In this document: one piece after another, positions 33,488-43,032 of the stretch
How the letters are laid out: each line of letters begins with the position of its first letter
Position numbering within the stretch: the stretch's first letter is position 1
Assembly (NCBI RefSeq): GCF_024639375.1
Contig: NZ_JAHEIM010000001.1
Span: 1 to 64,000 of the forward strand
DNA: 64,000 nt
Reading direction: 5' to 3'
Origin: Rhodoluna sp.
Lineage (GTDB): Bacteria; Actinomycetota; Actinomycetes; Actinomycetales; Microbacteriaceae
The notes under the pieces: model-generated
Seen by the model: only the letters and a program-made list of their open reading frames with translations
Databases searched by the model: none
Told to the model about the DNA's origin: nothing
Position numbers and translations under genes: made by a program

Positions 33488-34417
33488 ATGCCTGAACTTC
33501 CAGAAGTAGAAACCGTTCGCGCCGGCTTGGCGCCTGCGCTCACCAATGCAAAAGTCACCGGCGTGGATGTTCTCGACGCGCGATCGCTAAAGCGTCACCC
33601 GGGTGGCGTCGAAGATTTTAAGCAGACGCTGATTGGCGCAAAGATTTTGGGCGTGGTTCGTCGTGGCAAATTTCTTTGGTTGCCAATCGAGGTCAAAGGC
33701 ACAACGCAAAAACTTGCGCTGGTTGGTCACTTGGGCATGAGCGGGCAAATGTTGCTTCGCAGCCCAGGCGCATCCGAAGACAAACTCACCCGCGTGGTGA
33801 TTCACGCCAAGTGCGCCGATGGCGAAAAAGTTGAATTTCGTTTTATCGATCAGCGCATTTTTGGTTCGTTGGCGATTGATGAATTAATTGAAACCTCGGA
33901 TGGCAAGCCCGGTGGTTTTAGCGCCGGGGTAGGGCTCGGTCAGTACTGGCAGAACATGATTCCTCGCCAGGCGGCGCACATCACCCGTGACCCTTTGGAC
34001 GAAGATTTCGACGAACCAGCCGTGCTAGCCAAATTCAAGAAAAAGAATTCGGGAATCAAGCGCGTGCTGCTGGACCAACAAACTTTAAGTGGCATTGGCA
34101 ACATTTATGCCGACGAGGCGCTGTGGCAGGCCAAGTTGCATTACGACCAGCCTGCAGCTTCGATTTCGAAGGCCAAGGCTAGCGAATTGTTGGCGGCCGT
34201 CAAAGACATCCTGGCCAAGGCAGTGGCGCAGGGCGGCACGAGTTTTGACGAGCAATACAAGAATGTGAATGGCGAAAGCGGCTATTTTGCTGTGTCTTTG
34301 AACGCATATGGCATGACTGGCCTGCCCTGCAAGCGCTGCGGCCACCCAATCAAGCGTGAAAACTGGATGAATCGCGGTTCGCACCTTTGCCCTAAGTGTC
34401 AGAGGCGGCGTGGCTGA
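33488..34417 (+). CDS. mutM: Formamidopyrimidine-DNA glycosylase MutM
   Basis: MutM (Fpg) removes 8-oxoguanine and formamidopyrimidines. The 309-residue enzyme starts MPELPEVETVR: Pro2 is the catalytic amine after Met removal and Glu3 is essential. The helix-two-turn-helix is followed by a C-terminal zinc finger with CKRCGHPI and CPKCQ. The rnc-mutM-smc order is typical of actinobacteria. Confidence 0.97.
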   Translation: MPELPEVETVRAGLAPALTNAKVTGVDVLDARSLKRHPGGVEDFKQTLIGAKILGVVRRGKFLWLPIEVKGTTQKLALVGHLGMSGQMLLRSPGASEDKLTRVVIHAKCADGEKVEFRFIDQRIFGSLAIDELIETSDGKPGGFSAGVGLGQYWQNMIPRQAAHITRDPLDEDFDEPAVLAKFKKKNSGIKRVLLDQQTLSGIGNIYADEALWQAKLHYDQPAASISKAKASELLAAVKDILAKAVAQGGTSFDEQYKNVNGESGYFAVSLNAYGMTGLPCKRCGHPIKRENWMNRGSHLCPKCQRRRG

Positions 34418-34485
34418 TGCGGTATTTTGGTTATTCGTGGCTTTTGCCACACTAACCAACAATCAGCGAGGGGCGGGGGAATAGC

Positions 34486-37400
34486 TTGTATCTCAAGAGC
34501 CTCACCCTCAAGGGCTTCAAGTCTTTCGCTCAGCCAACCACTTTCGCGTTTGAAAAAGGCGTTACGGCCGTTGTTGGCCCTAACGGTTCCGGAAAATCAA
34601 ACGTCGTTGACGCGCTCGCCTGGGTTATGGGTGAGCAAGGCGCCAAGAGCCTTCGCGGCGGCAAGATGGAAGACGTTATCTTTGCCGGCACATCTACAAA
34701 GGGCCCGCTAGGTCGCGCCGAAGTTATTTTGACCATCGATAACAGCGATGGTGCCTTGCCAATTGACTACACCGAAGTGACTATTGCTCGAACCTTGTTT
34801 CGCAACGGTGGCAGTGAGTATGCAATCAACGGCGATGCTTGCCGCTTGCTAGACGTTCAAGAATTGCTTAGCGACTCAGGTTTGGGTCGCGAAATGCACG
34901 TGATTGTTGGTCAGGGTCAGCTTGATTCAGTGCTTCGTGCAACACCTGAAGAGCGTCGTGGCTTTATTGAAGAAGCTGCCGGAATTTTGAAGCACCGTCG
35001 CCGCAAAGAAAAAACAGAGCGCAAGCTCGAGGCAATGCAGGCGAACCTGACTCGTTTGAACGACTTGGCCGGCGAAGTTCGTCGTCAACTCAAGCCACTT
35101 GGTGCTCAAGCCGAGGTTGCTCGCGAAGCCCAGGGCATTGCTTCGGTGGTTCGCGACGCTAAGGCTCGTTTGTTGGCTGCGGATATTTCAGACCTGCACC
35201 GCGCACTCGAAGAAACGGCTAAGAGCGAAGCCGATCGTCGTGGCGAACGCAACATCTTGCAAGAGTTGCTTGCCGAAAACACAGCGCGTTTGGGTCAACT
35301 AGAAGCCGCTCAGGTTTCAACCGACCTAGATCAGGCGCGCAATCTTTCTTACCAATTTGATTCACTAGCTGAGCGCTTGCGTTCATTGCTTTCGATTGCC
35401 AACCAGCGCGTTGCGTTGCTTGGTTCGCAGGCTGAAGTTGCTGGCGCTCAACTTGACCCAGCAGCTCTTGAAGCAGAGGCTCAGGCTGCAAGCAATGCGG
35501 CCGTTGAACTAGCGGCAACTGTTGAAACTCTCAAGGCGGCATTGCACGAGGCTGAAGCTTCGCGCAGCGAAGCTCGTGATGTGCTTGAAAAGTTTGACAA
35601 CCAGGTTGCCGAGCAAAATGCATTGATTTCTAAGTTCGACCTAGACAAAGCACGCTTGGCAAATGAAGCAACTGTTGCCGAATCTAAGTTGGCGTCTTTG
35701 CGCGATGAAGTTGTTCGTCACCAAAGTGCACTGGCCGAGTCACGCGATCGCTTCAATGCGAGCAAGGCTGAGTACGACTCGCTTGAACAGCAATTGCAAA
35801 ACCAGCAGTCACCGCAAGACAGCGGTCTTGAAGGTCGCTATGAAGCGGCACAAAAAGCTGTTTCAGATGCGGGCGCAAAGATCGAATCACTTCGCGAAGA
35901 AATTCACCAGGCAGAGCGTGAGCGCGACTCACTTTCGGCAAAGCGCTCGGCGCTAAACCTAACGCTTGAGCAAAAAGACGGCGCCACCGAATTGTCGGCC
36001 GCTGGTCTGCGCGGTATCCGTGGCCTGGTTGCAAGTCACATGAAAATTCAAAATGGTTTCGAGACTGCTATTGCCGCAGCGCTTGGACCATTGGCCGATG
36101 CTTTGGTTGCTGACTCTCGCGACGAAGGTCTGGCAGCGATTGAGCACTTGAAGAAGAGCGATGGCGGTCGTGTTGAGCTGATCGTTGCAGACGTCGACGC
36201 CAAGGGTGCAGCTAGCAACCTGCCAAATGTTGCCGGTGCTCGTGCGGCTGCGGATGTTGTCGAAGCGCCAACTGGAATTTTGGCGTTGCTAAATAACGTG
36301 GTCATCGTTGACGATCTTGACGCAGCGCGCTCGCTTTACAACAGCGACAAGTCAACTCTGAAATTAGTTTTGATTACTCGCGATGGCGATGTTCTTACTG
36401 AGTCGGTTATTCGCGGTGGTTCATCAAGCAAGCCTTCGAAGCTTGAGCTTGTTGCAGAGCGCGATGCTGCTGAGACTCGTCTGGTTGAAGTAAACGACCA
36501 CATCGAGAAATCACGCGCCGAATTGGCGCAGGCTCGAGCTACCGAAGATGCCGCAAAAGTTTCTGCCAAAGAGGCATTGGCTGCACTAAATGAATATGAC
36601 GCCGTGCTTGCTGGCAACGCTGAAAAGCTTGGTCGTTTGCGTGTTCAAGTTGAAGCTGCTCAGGCTGAAGTAGACCGCTTGGCTCAGGTTGCCGCGACTG
36701 CAGAGTTTGCAATTGCCGAAGCCTCGAGTGCACTTGCCACCGCGGTTGAAGCGCACGATGAATTTGCTGCGCAAGAGCGCCCTGAACTTGATTTGGCCAA
36801 CCGTCAAACTTTGGCTGACAACCTTGAGCAAGAGCGTCAGCGCGAGTTGGATATTCGCATTGAACTTGGCGCAGCGGTCGAGCGTTTGCGCGTAGAGCAA
36901 GAACGTGCAACTTCGCTTCAGTCACAAATTGCCGAAGCACGCGAAGCTATTGAGCGTGCCAAGATTGCGGCCGCTGCACAACAGCGTCAATTGCAGTCGG
37001 CAAAACGAGTGCTGCACGCTTTGCCGAACTTTATGAACGCAGTTGCCGACAGCGCATCTCAGGCAAAGCTTCGTTTGCACGAGCTGGAATCTGCGCGCGC
37101 AAACCAGAACGCCGAACTTGTGAAGCTTCGCGGCGAAACCGCAGAGATTCAAATGAAACTTGCAGGCCTCACTCAGAGCGTGCACGACATGGAACTTGCC
37201 AACCACGAGAAGCGCCTGACCTTGGCCAACTTGGTATCGCGTTCAAACGATGAACTTGGCCTTGAGCAGTCGATCTTGCTCGAAGAGTATGGCCCAGACA
37301 AGTTGATTCCAGACGAAGAAGCAGAATCCGGCAGCAAGCCATTTGTGCGCGAAGAACAGCAGAAGCGCTTGAAAGATGCTGAGCGTTTGTTTGAGAAGCT

Positions 37401-38001
37401 TGGCAAGGTCAACCCATTGGCTCTTGAAGAATTTGCGGCGCTCGAACAGCGCCACAAGTTCTTGACCGAGCAGCTTGCTGACTTAACTCAGACTCGCAAA
37501 GACTTGCTACAGATCATTGAAGACCTTGACTCGAAGATGCAAACAATCTTTGCCGAGGCCTTTGAAGACACCCGCAAGGCTTTTGAAGAAGTGTTCCCAA
37601 CCTTGTTCCCTGGCGGAACCGGTTCGATTTTCTTGACAAACCCTGAGAGCTTGTTGACCACTGGCCTCGAGGTCACCGTGAAGCCTGCCGGTAAGCGCAT
37701 CGAGCGCCTGTCATTGCTTTCGGGTGGTGAGCGTTCGCTTGCAGCGGTGGCACTTATGGTTGCAATCTTTAAGGCGCGCCCTTCACCGTTCTATGTGATG
37801 GATGAGGTTGAAGCCGCACTTGACGATGCCAACCTTGGCCGTTTGTTGCAGATTTTTGAAGACCTGCGCACCAACTCGCAGTTGATTATCATCACGCACC
37901 AGAAGCGCACCATGGAGATCGCGGATGCGCTCTATGGCGTTTCAATGCGTCAAGACGGTGTGTCAGCAGTTGTTGGCCAGCGTCTTATTGAGAAGGAATA
38001 G
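34486..38001 (+). CDS. smc: Chromosome segregation protein SMC
   Basis: SMC is the core ATPase of condensin, which compacts and aligns chromosomes. The 1171-residue protein has an N-terminal Walker A GPNGSGKSNV (residues 32-41), a first coiled coil, a hinge around residues 500-650, a second coiled coil, and the C-terminal signature LSGGERSLAAVAL and Walker B YVMDEVEAALDD. TTG 34486 is the start, preceded by GGGGGAA; YLKSLTLKGFKSFA is the standard N-terminus. scpA/scpB are not in the window. ftsY follows 2 bp after the stop. Confidence 0.97.
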   Translation: MYLKSLTLKGFKSFAQPTTFAFEKGVTAVVGPNGSGKSNVVDALAWVMGEQGAKSLRGGKMEDVIFAGTSTKGPLGRAEVILTIDNSDGALPIDYTEVTIARTLFRNGGSEYAINGDACRLLDVQELLSDSGLGREMHVIVGQGQLDSVLRATPEERRGFIEEAAGILKHRRRKEKTERKLEAMQANLTRLNDLAGEVRRQLKPLGAQAEVAREAQGIASVVRDAKARLLAADISDLHRALEETAKSEADRRGERNILQELLAENTARLGQLEAAQVSTDLDQARNLSYQFDSLAERLRSLLSIANQRVALLGSQAEVAGAQLDPAALEAEAQAASNAAVELAATVETLKAALHEAEASRSEARDVLEKFDNQVAEQNALISKFDLDKARLANEATVAESKLASLRDEVVRHQSALAESRDRFNASKAEYDSLEQQLQNQQSPQDSGLEGRYEAAQKAVSDAGAKIESLREEIHQAERERDSLSAKRSALNLTLEQKDGATELSAAGLRGIRGLVASHMKIQNGFETAIAAALGPLADALVADSRDEGLAAIEHLKKSDGGRVELIVADVDAKGAASNLPNVAGARAAADVVEAPTGILALLNNVVIVDDLDAARSLYNSDKSTLKLVLITRDGDVLTESVIRGGSSSKPSKLELVAERDAAETRLVEVNDHIEKSRAELAQARATEDAAKVSAKEALAALNEYDAVLAGNAEKLGRLRVQVEAAQAEVDRLAQVAATAEFAIAEASSALATAVEAHDEFAAQERPELDLANRQTLADNLEQERQRELDIRIELGAAVERLRVEQERATSLQSQIAEAREAIERAKIAAAAQQRQLQSAKRVLHALPNFMNAVADSASQAKLRLHELESARANQNAELVKLRGETAEIQMKLAGLTQSVHDMELANHEKRLTLANLVSRSNDELGLEQSILLEEYGPDKLIPDEEAESGSKPFVREEQQKRLKDAERLFEKLGKVNPLALEEFAALEQRHKFLTEQLADLTQTRKDLLQIIEDLDSKMQTIFAEAFEDTRKAFEEVFPTLFPGGTGSIFLTNPESLLTTGLEVTVKPAGKRIERLSLLSGGERSLAAVALMVAIFKARPSPFYVMDEVEAALDDANLGRLLQIFEDLRTNSQLIIITHQKRTMEIADALYGVSMRQDGVSAVVGQRLIEKE

Positions 38002-38003
38002 TC

Positions 38004-39164
38004 ATGGGCTTTCTCTTCTGGAAGAAGAAGCGCAAGGATGAGCCTGAAGTTGCGGCACCGGTTGAAGTAATCGACGTGGTTGTCGAAGATGCTGTAGTCG
38101 AAGAAGTTATCGCTGCCGAGCCGGAGCCAACTCCTGTAGTAGTTGTACCGGAACCTGAACCAACGCCGATTGTTGTTGTTGCCGAACCGGAACCCGTAAT
38201 AGTTGCCCCGGTTGCTCCAGCGCCGGTCATCAATGTTCCAGTCGAAGTCGCACCGGCTCCAGAAGTAGTCGAAGAACTAGAAGCCGTTGAACTTCCAAAA
38301 CGCAGCGCCCGCAAAGGAATCCGTTCACTTTTTTCTCGCATCAAGTTTGATCCGGCAAATCTGGATGACCTCGAAGATATCTTGATTCAAGCCGACTTTG
38401 GCGTGGATGCTTCAAGCGCCATTGTTGATGAAGTCAAAGCCGCTGCAAAGAAGCAGGGTGCAAAATCCGAGGCAGATTTGAAGAAAATCTTGGCTCAAAT
38501 TATTGCTGCCAATTTGGAACACCCAGCCAAAGCTCTGAACCTGAGCGACGGCAAGTTGCCTTATGTGTTTTTAGTTGTCGGTGTGAATGGTGTTGGCAAA
38601 ACCACCACCATCGGCAAACTAGCAAAGTGGATGACCGAGGGTGGCTGGAAAGTTGTGATTGGCGCAGCCGACACATTTAGAGCAGCGGCGGTTGATCAGG
38701 TGGCTACTTGGGCCGAACGCGCCGGTGCCCAAATTGTGAAGCCAAAGCTTGAAGGGCAAGACCCAGCTGCCGTTGCATTCGAAGCGGTAGAAGCGGCAAT
38801 TAAATCAGAAGCCGACGTTCTTATCATCGACACTGCAGGTCGCTTGCAAAATAAAAAAGACTTGATGAACGAACTCGACAAGATTCGTCGCGTGGTTGAG
38901 AAGCAGGCTTCGATTGCCGAAGTTCTTTTGGTGCTAGATGCAACTACTGGCCAAAACGGTCTGACTCAAGCAAAGGCTTTCACCGAGGTTGCCAACGTAA
39001 CCGGGGTAGTGCTAACCAAACTCGATGGCACAGCCAAGGGTGGCATTGTTTACTCAATTCAGCGCGAACTTGGAATTCCTGTAAAACTAGTTGGCGTTGG
39101 TGAAGGAATCGAAGACTTTGCGTTCTTTGACGCCCAAGAGTTCGCCAACGGATTAGTTAGCTAA
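38004..39164 (+). CDS. ftsY: Signal recognition particle receptor FtsY
   Basis: FtsY is the membrane-associated GTPase that receives SRP-ribosome complexes. The 386-residue protein has an acidic, Val/Pro/Glu-rich N-terminal region (about residues 10-95) with repeated EPEPTP units, then the N domain, then the G domain with GVNGVGKTTT, DTAGRLQN and TKLDGTAKGG. The position between smc and ffh is common in actinobacteria. ATG 38004 is 2 bp after smc. Confidence 0.97.
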   Translation: MGFLFWKKKRKDEPEVAAPVEVIDVVVEDAVVEEVIAAEPEPTPVVVVPEPEPTPIVVVAEPEPVIVAPVAPAPVINVPVEVAPAPEVVEELEAVELPKRSARKGIRSLFSRIKFDPANLDDLEDILIQADFGVDASSAIVDEVKAAAKKQGAKSEADLKKILAQIIAANLEHPAKALNLSDGKLPYVFLVVGVNGVGKTTTIGKLAKWMTEGGWKVVIGAADTFRAAAVDQVATWAERAGAQIVKPKLEGQDPAAVAFEAVEAAIKSEADVLIIDTAGRLQNKKDLMNELDKIRRVVEKQASIAEVLLVLDATTGQNGLTQAKAFTEVANVTGVVLTKLDGTAKGGIVYSIQRELGIPVKLVGVGEGIEDFAFFDAQEFANGLVS

Positions 39165-39174
39165 GGAGTAGCGG

Positions 39175-40677
39175 TTGTTCGGCAATCTTTCTGATCGTCT
39201 CGTCGAGACGTTTAAGAACCTGCGCAGCAAAGGCAAACTAAGCCCTGCTGACATTGACGCAACCCTTCGTGAGATTCGCCGTGCCCTGCTCGAAGCTGAC
39301 GTAGCTCTCGAAGTTGTTAAAAATTTCACCGCCGCAGTTCGCGAGCGTGCCCTTGGTGACGAAGTATCAAAAGCTCTTAACCCAGCCCAACAAGTTGTGC
39401 AGATTGTTAACGATGAACTCGTCACCATTCTGGGTGGGCAGCAGCGCAAACTAACTTTTGCAAAAACCGCACCAACAGTAATCATGCTTGCCGGTTTGCA
39501 GGGTTCTGGTAAGACCACCCTCGCCGGAAAACTTGCCAAGTGGTTGAAAGACCAAGGTCAAACTCCAATTTTGGTTGCGGCTGACTTGCAGCGACCTAAC
39601 GCCGTCAACCAATTGCAGGTTGTTGGTGAGCGCGTTGGTGTTCCAGTGTTTGCTCCAGAGCCAGGCAATGGCGTGGGCAACCCAGTATCCGTAGCAAAAG
39701 ATTCGATCAAGCACGCCAAGCAAAAAATGTTCAGCGTTGTCATCGTCGACACCGCAGGTCGTTTGGGCATCGATGAAGAGTTGATGACCCAGGCTAAAGA
39801 TATTCGCAAGGCCGTGGACCCAGACGAAGTTCTTTTCGTAATCGACTCAATGGTTGGTCAAGATGCGGTCAACGTTGCCAAGGCATTTGAAGACGGCGTT
39901 GGCATCACCGGCGTTGTGCTCACCAAACTTGATGGCGATGCTCGCGGTGGTGCGGCGCTTTCGGTGGCCTCGGTTACCGGCAAGCCAATCATCTTCGCTT
40001 CAAATGGCGAGGCCATGGATGCCTTCGAGCCGTTCTACCCAGACCGCATGGCAAGCCGCATTTTGGACATGGGTGACATTCTCACTCTGATTGAGCAAAC
40101 TCAAAAGCAGTTTGATCAAGAAGAAGCTCGAGCCATGGCCGAGAAGATTGCCAAAGAGACCTTCACTCTTGAGGACTTCTTAGACCAGATGCAGCAGATC
40201 AAAAAGATGGGCTCGCTCAAAAACATGCTGGCCATGATGCCGGGTGCCGGCCAAATGCGTCAGCAACTTGAAAACTTTGACGAAAAAGAAATCGACCGCA
40301 CCGAGGCAATCATTCGCTCGATGACTCCGGCAGAACGCCGCCAGCCAAAAATTCTCAACGGTTCCCGACGCTCACGCATCGCTCGTGGTTCGGGAATGAC
40401 CGTGACCGACGTGAATTCGCTGGTTAATCGCTTTGAGCAAGCGGCCAAGATGATGAAGGGCATGGCTAAGGGTGGCGGTATGCCGCAAATGCCTGGAATG
40501 CCGCCGATGCCTGGCCTGGGTGGCTTTGGTGGCTCAAAAGCCAAGGGCAAAGACAAGAAAAAGGGCTCAAAATCGGGCAACCCAGCCAAGCGCGCAGCCG
40601 AAGAAGCCGCCCGCGGCCTTGGCCAAAAGCCTGCACCCGGCACTGACGGCACCGCGGGATCATCCTTCGGGCTTTGA
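39175..40677 (+). CDS. ffh: Signal recognition particle protein Ffh
   Basis: Ffh binds signal sequences and the SRP RNA. The 500-residue protein has the N domain, the G domain (GLQGSGKTTLAGKLA, DTAGRLGIDEE, TKLDGDARGG) and the Met-rich M domain (DFLDQMQQIKKMGSLKNMLAMMPG region, SRRSRIARGSG RNA-binding motif), with a Gly/Met/Pro-rich and basic C-terminus. Start TTG 39175 follows AAGGAG. SRP RNA was not found in this window. Confidence 0.97.
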   Translation: MFGNLSDRLVETFKNLRSKGKLSPADIDATLREIRRALLEADVALEVVKNFTAAVRERALGDEVSKALNPAQQVVQIVNDELVTILGGQQRKLTFAKTAPTVIMLAGLQGSGKTTLAGKLAKWLKDQGQTPILVAADLQRPNAVNQLQVVGERVGVPVFAPEPGNGVGNPVSVAKDSIKHAKQKMFSVVIVDTAGRLGIDEELMTQAKDIRKAVDPDEVLFVIDSMVGQDAVNVAKAFEDGVGITGVVLTKLDGDARGGAALSVASVTGKPIIFASNGEAMDAFEPFYPDRMASRILDMGDILTLIEQTQKQFDQEEARAMAEKIAKETFTLEDFLDQMQQIKKMGSLKNMLAMMPGAGQMRQQLENFDEKEIDRTEAIIRSMTPAERRQPKILNGSRRSRIARGSGMTVTDVNSLVNRFEQAAKMMKGMAKGGGMPQMPGMPPMPGLGGFGGSKAKGKDKKKGSKSGNPAKRAAEEAARGLGQKPAPGTDGTAGSSFGL

Positions 40678-40726
40678 AACTCGTGGCTTGACTAGCGCTG
40701 AAGGGCAAAGTCTGGCAGAATAGAGC

Positions 40727-40769
40727 GGTTGTCGCCGTTTGACCCTCTAACCAAACGATTACGACAACC
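40727..40769 (+). promoter_or_regulatory. Structured leader element upstream of rpsP
   Basis: GGTTGTCG (40727-40734) pairs with CGACAACC (40762-40769), and inside it CGTTTG (40736-40741) pairs with CAAACG (40752-40757), giving a two-part stem with a 4-nt bulge. A T5 tract (40778-40782) follows after 8 nt. It lies 80 bp before the rpsP start and could be an attenuator, a protein-binding leader or the end of the ffh transcript. Confidence 0.55.
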
Positions 40770-40848
40770 CCTAGAGCTTTTTCTACCGAGTGTGCCCCCA
40801 CGCTCACGGTTGAACGTTCGCCTCAATACGAATAATCAGGAGCAATCG

Positions 40849-41418
40849 TTGGCTGTTAAGATCCGCCTAAAGCGTCACGGAAAAATCCGTGCACCTCACT
40901 ACCGCATCGTGGTAGCAGACTCTCGTACACACCGTGACGGTCGTGTAATCGAGGAGATCGGTCGTTACATTCCGACCGAAAACCCATCTTTCATCGAAGT
41001 TAACTCTGAGCGCGCTCAGTACTGGCTTGGCGTTGGCGCACAGCCAACCGAGCAGGTCGCTGTGTTGCTAAAGCTGACTGGAGACTTCCAGGCTTCAAAG
41101 GGTGACAAGAACGCAAAGAACACCGTTCAGGTGAAGGCTGCAAAGCCAGAGTTCGTAATTGACTCAAAGAAGAAGACTGTTCTGATTCCTAAGGATGAAC
41201 TAGCTGCGAAGAAGGCTGCACCTGTAGCCGAAGAAGCAGCAGCTGTTGAAGAAGTTGCTGCAGAAGCAACCGAAGCAGCAGTTGAGACTCCTGCAGTTGA
41301 AGAAGTAGCTGCAGAGGCACCTGCTGCAGAAGCAGAAGTTGTTGCCGAAGCACCTGCTGAAGAAGTTGCTGTTGAAGCTGCACCTGCAGCTGAAGCCGCT
41401 GAATCAACCGAGGCTTAA
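40849..41418 (+). CDS. rpsP: 30S ribosomal protein S16 with long acidic Ala/Glu tail
   Basis: S16 is needed for 30S assembly. Start TTG 40849 follows AGGAG and gives [19 protein letters not shown], the conserved N-terminus. The S16 fold occupies about residues 1-100. A tail of about 65-70 residues made mostly of Ala, Glu, Val and Pro (EEVAAEA-type repeats) follows, longer than usual even for actinobacteria. The total is 189 residues. khpA starts 3 bp downstream in the rpsP-khpA-rimM-trmD run. A structured leader precedes the gene. Confidence 0.96.
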   Translation: MAVKIRLKRHGKIRAPHYRIVVADSRTHRDGRVIEEIGRYIPTENPSFIEVNSERAQYWLGVGAQPTEQVAVLLKLTGDFQASKGDKNAKNTVQVKAAKPEFVIDSKKKTVLIPKDELAAKKAAPVAEEAAAVEEVAAEATEAAVETPAVEEVAAEAPAAEAEVVAEAPAEEVAVEAAPAAEAAESTEA

Positions 41419-41421
41419 TAA

Positions 41422-41658
41422 GTGCTAGCCGCTGCGCTCGAACACCTAGTTAAAGGAATCGTCGACAATCCTGACGACGCCACTGTAACTGCACGCTCAA
41501 CCTCGCGAGGAGACTTGCTTGAGGTTAACGTGCACCCAGATGATCTGGGTCGCGTGATCGGGCGCAACGGCCGCACTGCCAAAGCGTTGCGCACCGTTGT
41601 CAACGCCCTAGCCGATGGCAAAAAAGTCCGCGTAGACGTGGTGGACACCGATTTCTAG
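41422..41658 (+). CDS. khpA: KH-domain RNA-binding protein KhpA
   Basis: KhpA (YlqC) is a small RNA chaperone that partners KhpB in many Gram-positives. The 78-residue protein is a single KH domain with the GxxG loop in VIGRNGRTAKALR. Start GTG 41422 is 3 bp after rpsP. The stop codon overlaps the proposed rimM start region (ATTTCTAG), implying coupling. Confidence 0.96.
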   Translation: MLAAALEHLVKGIVDNPDDATVTARSTSRGDLLEVNVHPDDLGRVIGRNGRTAKALRTVVNALADGKKVRVDVVDTDF

Positions 41659-42193
41659 CAAGACAACGCTCCGAGTTGGCCGTCTGGTCAAGGCCCACGG
41701 CCTAAAGGGAGCGTTCAAACTTGAGCTTTATACCGATAGCCCCGACGAGCGTTTTAAGCCCGGAGCTGTTCTGGACCTTCAGGTTCCTGACACCTCACCT
41801 TGGTTTGGTAAAACCGTCACGGTAAAAGAACTGCGTTATTACAACCAGTCACCGGTGCTATTTCTAAACGAAGCCGAAGACCGTGATGCGGCCGACACTC
41901 TTGTCAAAGCAATCCTTTTGGTAAATGCCGATGTCGAGGCGTTGCCAGCCGAACCAGACGCTTGGTACGACCACCAGCTTGTTGGTTTGCGCGTTCTTCG
42001 TGGAGGTGTCGAGGTTGGCAAAGTTATTCGCGTTGATCACTTGCCAGCACAAGACTGCCTGGCCATCGAGACAGCCACCGGCGAAGTGTTATTGCCGTTC
42101 CTAAAGATTTTTGTGCCTACCGTTGACATCACCAAGGGTGAAGTCACCATCACACCTCCGGGTGGCTTGTTCGAAGAGTTGCCAGAGAACTAA
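41651..42193 (+). CDS. rimM: 16S rRNA maturation factor RimM with non-canonical ATT start
   Basis: RimM binds S19 and assists 30S head maturation. The coding frame shows the conserved N-terminus [20 protein letters not shown] and C-terminal PRC-barrel region ([12 protein letters not shown]). An in-frame stop (TAG 41633-41635) is followed by no ATG, GTG, TTG or CTG before the conserved VGRLVKAHG segment. ATT 41651 is the best start: it gives (M)[10 protein letters not shown], overlaps the khpA stop by 8 bp and has GGTGGA upstream. Starting at GTG 41855 would delete the N-terminal domain. The product is about 180 residues. ACG is a less likely alternative; a sequence error cannot be excluded. 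Confidence 0.88.
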   Translation: MSSKTTLRVGRLVKAHGLKGAFKLELYTDSPDERFKPGAVLDLQVPDTSPWFGKTVTVKELRYYNQSPVLFLNEAEDRDAADTLVKAILLVNADVEALPAEPDAWYDHQLVGLRVLRGGVEVGKVIRVDHLPAQDCLAIETATGEVLLPFLKIFVPTVDITKGEVTITPPGGLFEELPEN

Positions 42194-42195
42194 TC

Positions 42196-42882
42196 ATGCG
42201 CATCGATGCCGTCACAATCTTTCCGGACTATTTCAAGGCGCTCGATCTTTCGCTTTTGGGTAAGGCCCGCGAAAAAGAACTTATTGAACTAAACGTTCAC
42301 GACCTGCGCGACTTCACGCATGACAAACACAAAACTGTGGATGACAGCCCGTATGGCGGCGGTGCTGGCATGTTGATGAAGCCTGAACCGTGGGGAGAAG
42401 CCCTGGACTCGGTGTTAGCCGAAGATGGCAGCTCGATCGCGATTTTCACTTCGCCGGCCGGTGAGCAATTCAAGCAGGCCACCGCTTATGAGTTGGCCAA
42501 CGCAAAGCATATTGTTTTTGCCTGTGGGCGCTACGAAGGCATTGACCAACGCGTGGTTGACTACGCGCAAACCAAGGCTCAGGTTCGCTTGATCAGCCTG
42601 GGTGACTACGTTCTCAATGGCGGTGAGGTGGCTGCCCTAGCCATGATCGAAGCCATCGCACGCTTGATTCCAGGTGTAATCGGCAATGCCGAAAGCCTCA
42701 CCGAAGAATCACACACCGATGGCTTGCTCGAATACCCGAGCTACACCAAACCGGCGTCCTGGCGCGGATTTGATGTGCCCGAGGTTCTCACCAGCGGAAA
42801 CCACGCAGCGATTGCTGCCTGGCGCAAACAACAGCAAATTGAGCGCACTCAGCGCGTTCGCCCAGACCTGCTTTCTGAATAG
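42196..42882 (+). CDS. trmD: tRNA (guanine37-N1)-methyltransferase TrmD
   Basis: TrmD makes m1G37 next to the anticodon and prevents frameshifting. The 228-residue SPOUT enzyme begins [13 protein letters not shown], with [17 protein letters not shown] and the knot residues [11 protein letters not shown] and [12 protein letters not shown]. It starts 2 bp after rimM. The next gene rplS has its own promoter. Confidence 0.97.
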   Translation: MRIDAVTIFPDYFKALDLSLLGKAREKELIELNVHDLRDFTHDKHKTVDDSPYGGGAGMLMKPEPWGEALDSVLAEDGSSIAIFTSPAGEQFKQATAYELANAKHIVFACGRYEGIDQRVVDYAQTKAQVRLISLGDYVLNGGEVAALAMIEAIARLIPGVIGNAESLTEESHTDGLLEYPSYTKPASWRGFDVPEVLTSGNHAAIAAWRKQQQIERTQRVRPDLLSE

Positions 42883-42889
42883 CCTCGCC

Positions 42890-42918
42890 TTGCCGTTTGC
42901 CCATCCGCGGGCTAAACT
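42890..42918 (+). promoter_or_regulatory. Promoter of rplS
   Basis: TTGCCG (42890-42895) and TAAACT (42913-42918) are separated by 17 bp. The transcript would begin near 42925 with a leader of about 108 nt before the rplS ATG. Confidence 0.65.
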
Positions 42919-42925
42919 AGTGAGG

Positions 42926-43032
42926 TTGTTCGCCTTAGACGCTCTGCCACAGGGGAGCCAGGCAATATGAATAACAAACCATCAATTACTTACCCGTTGT
43001 TGACCTGTGAGCAGTAACAGAAGGCGAAACAA
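42926..43032 (+). promoter_or_regulatory. rplS leader with RBS-occluding long-range stem
   Basis: TTGTTCGCCTT (42926-42936) is complementary to AAGGCGAAACAA (43021-43032) with a single bulged A, 11 bp in all. The 3' arm contains the rplS Shine-Dalgarno (AAGG) and ends next to the ATG. A 16-codon ORF lies in the loop. This layout suggests translational control of L19 by leader folding, perhaps by L19 itself; that is inference. Confidence 0.55.
42967..43017 (+). CDS. Possible 16-residue leader peptide in the rplS leader
   Basis: ATG 42967 opens a 16-codon frame (MNNKPSITYPLLTCEQ) ending TAA 43015-43017, 15 bp before the rplS ATG. AGGGGAG lies about 10 nt upstream. Translation of it would bring ribosomes next to the stem that covers the rplS ribosome-binding site and could open it. 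There is no direct evidence that it is translated. Confidence 0.35.
   Translation: MNNKPSITYPLLTCEQ

Noticed and set aside
34486-38001. Several 60-130-codon frames inside smc on both strands
   Set aside because: Coiled-coil codon usage leaves long stop-free shadows; none has a ribosome-binding site or recognisable domain.
41855-42193. Short rimM starting at GTG 41855 (112 codons)
   Set aside because: It removes the conserved N-terminal RimM domain that is fully encoded upstream in the same frame.
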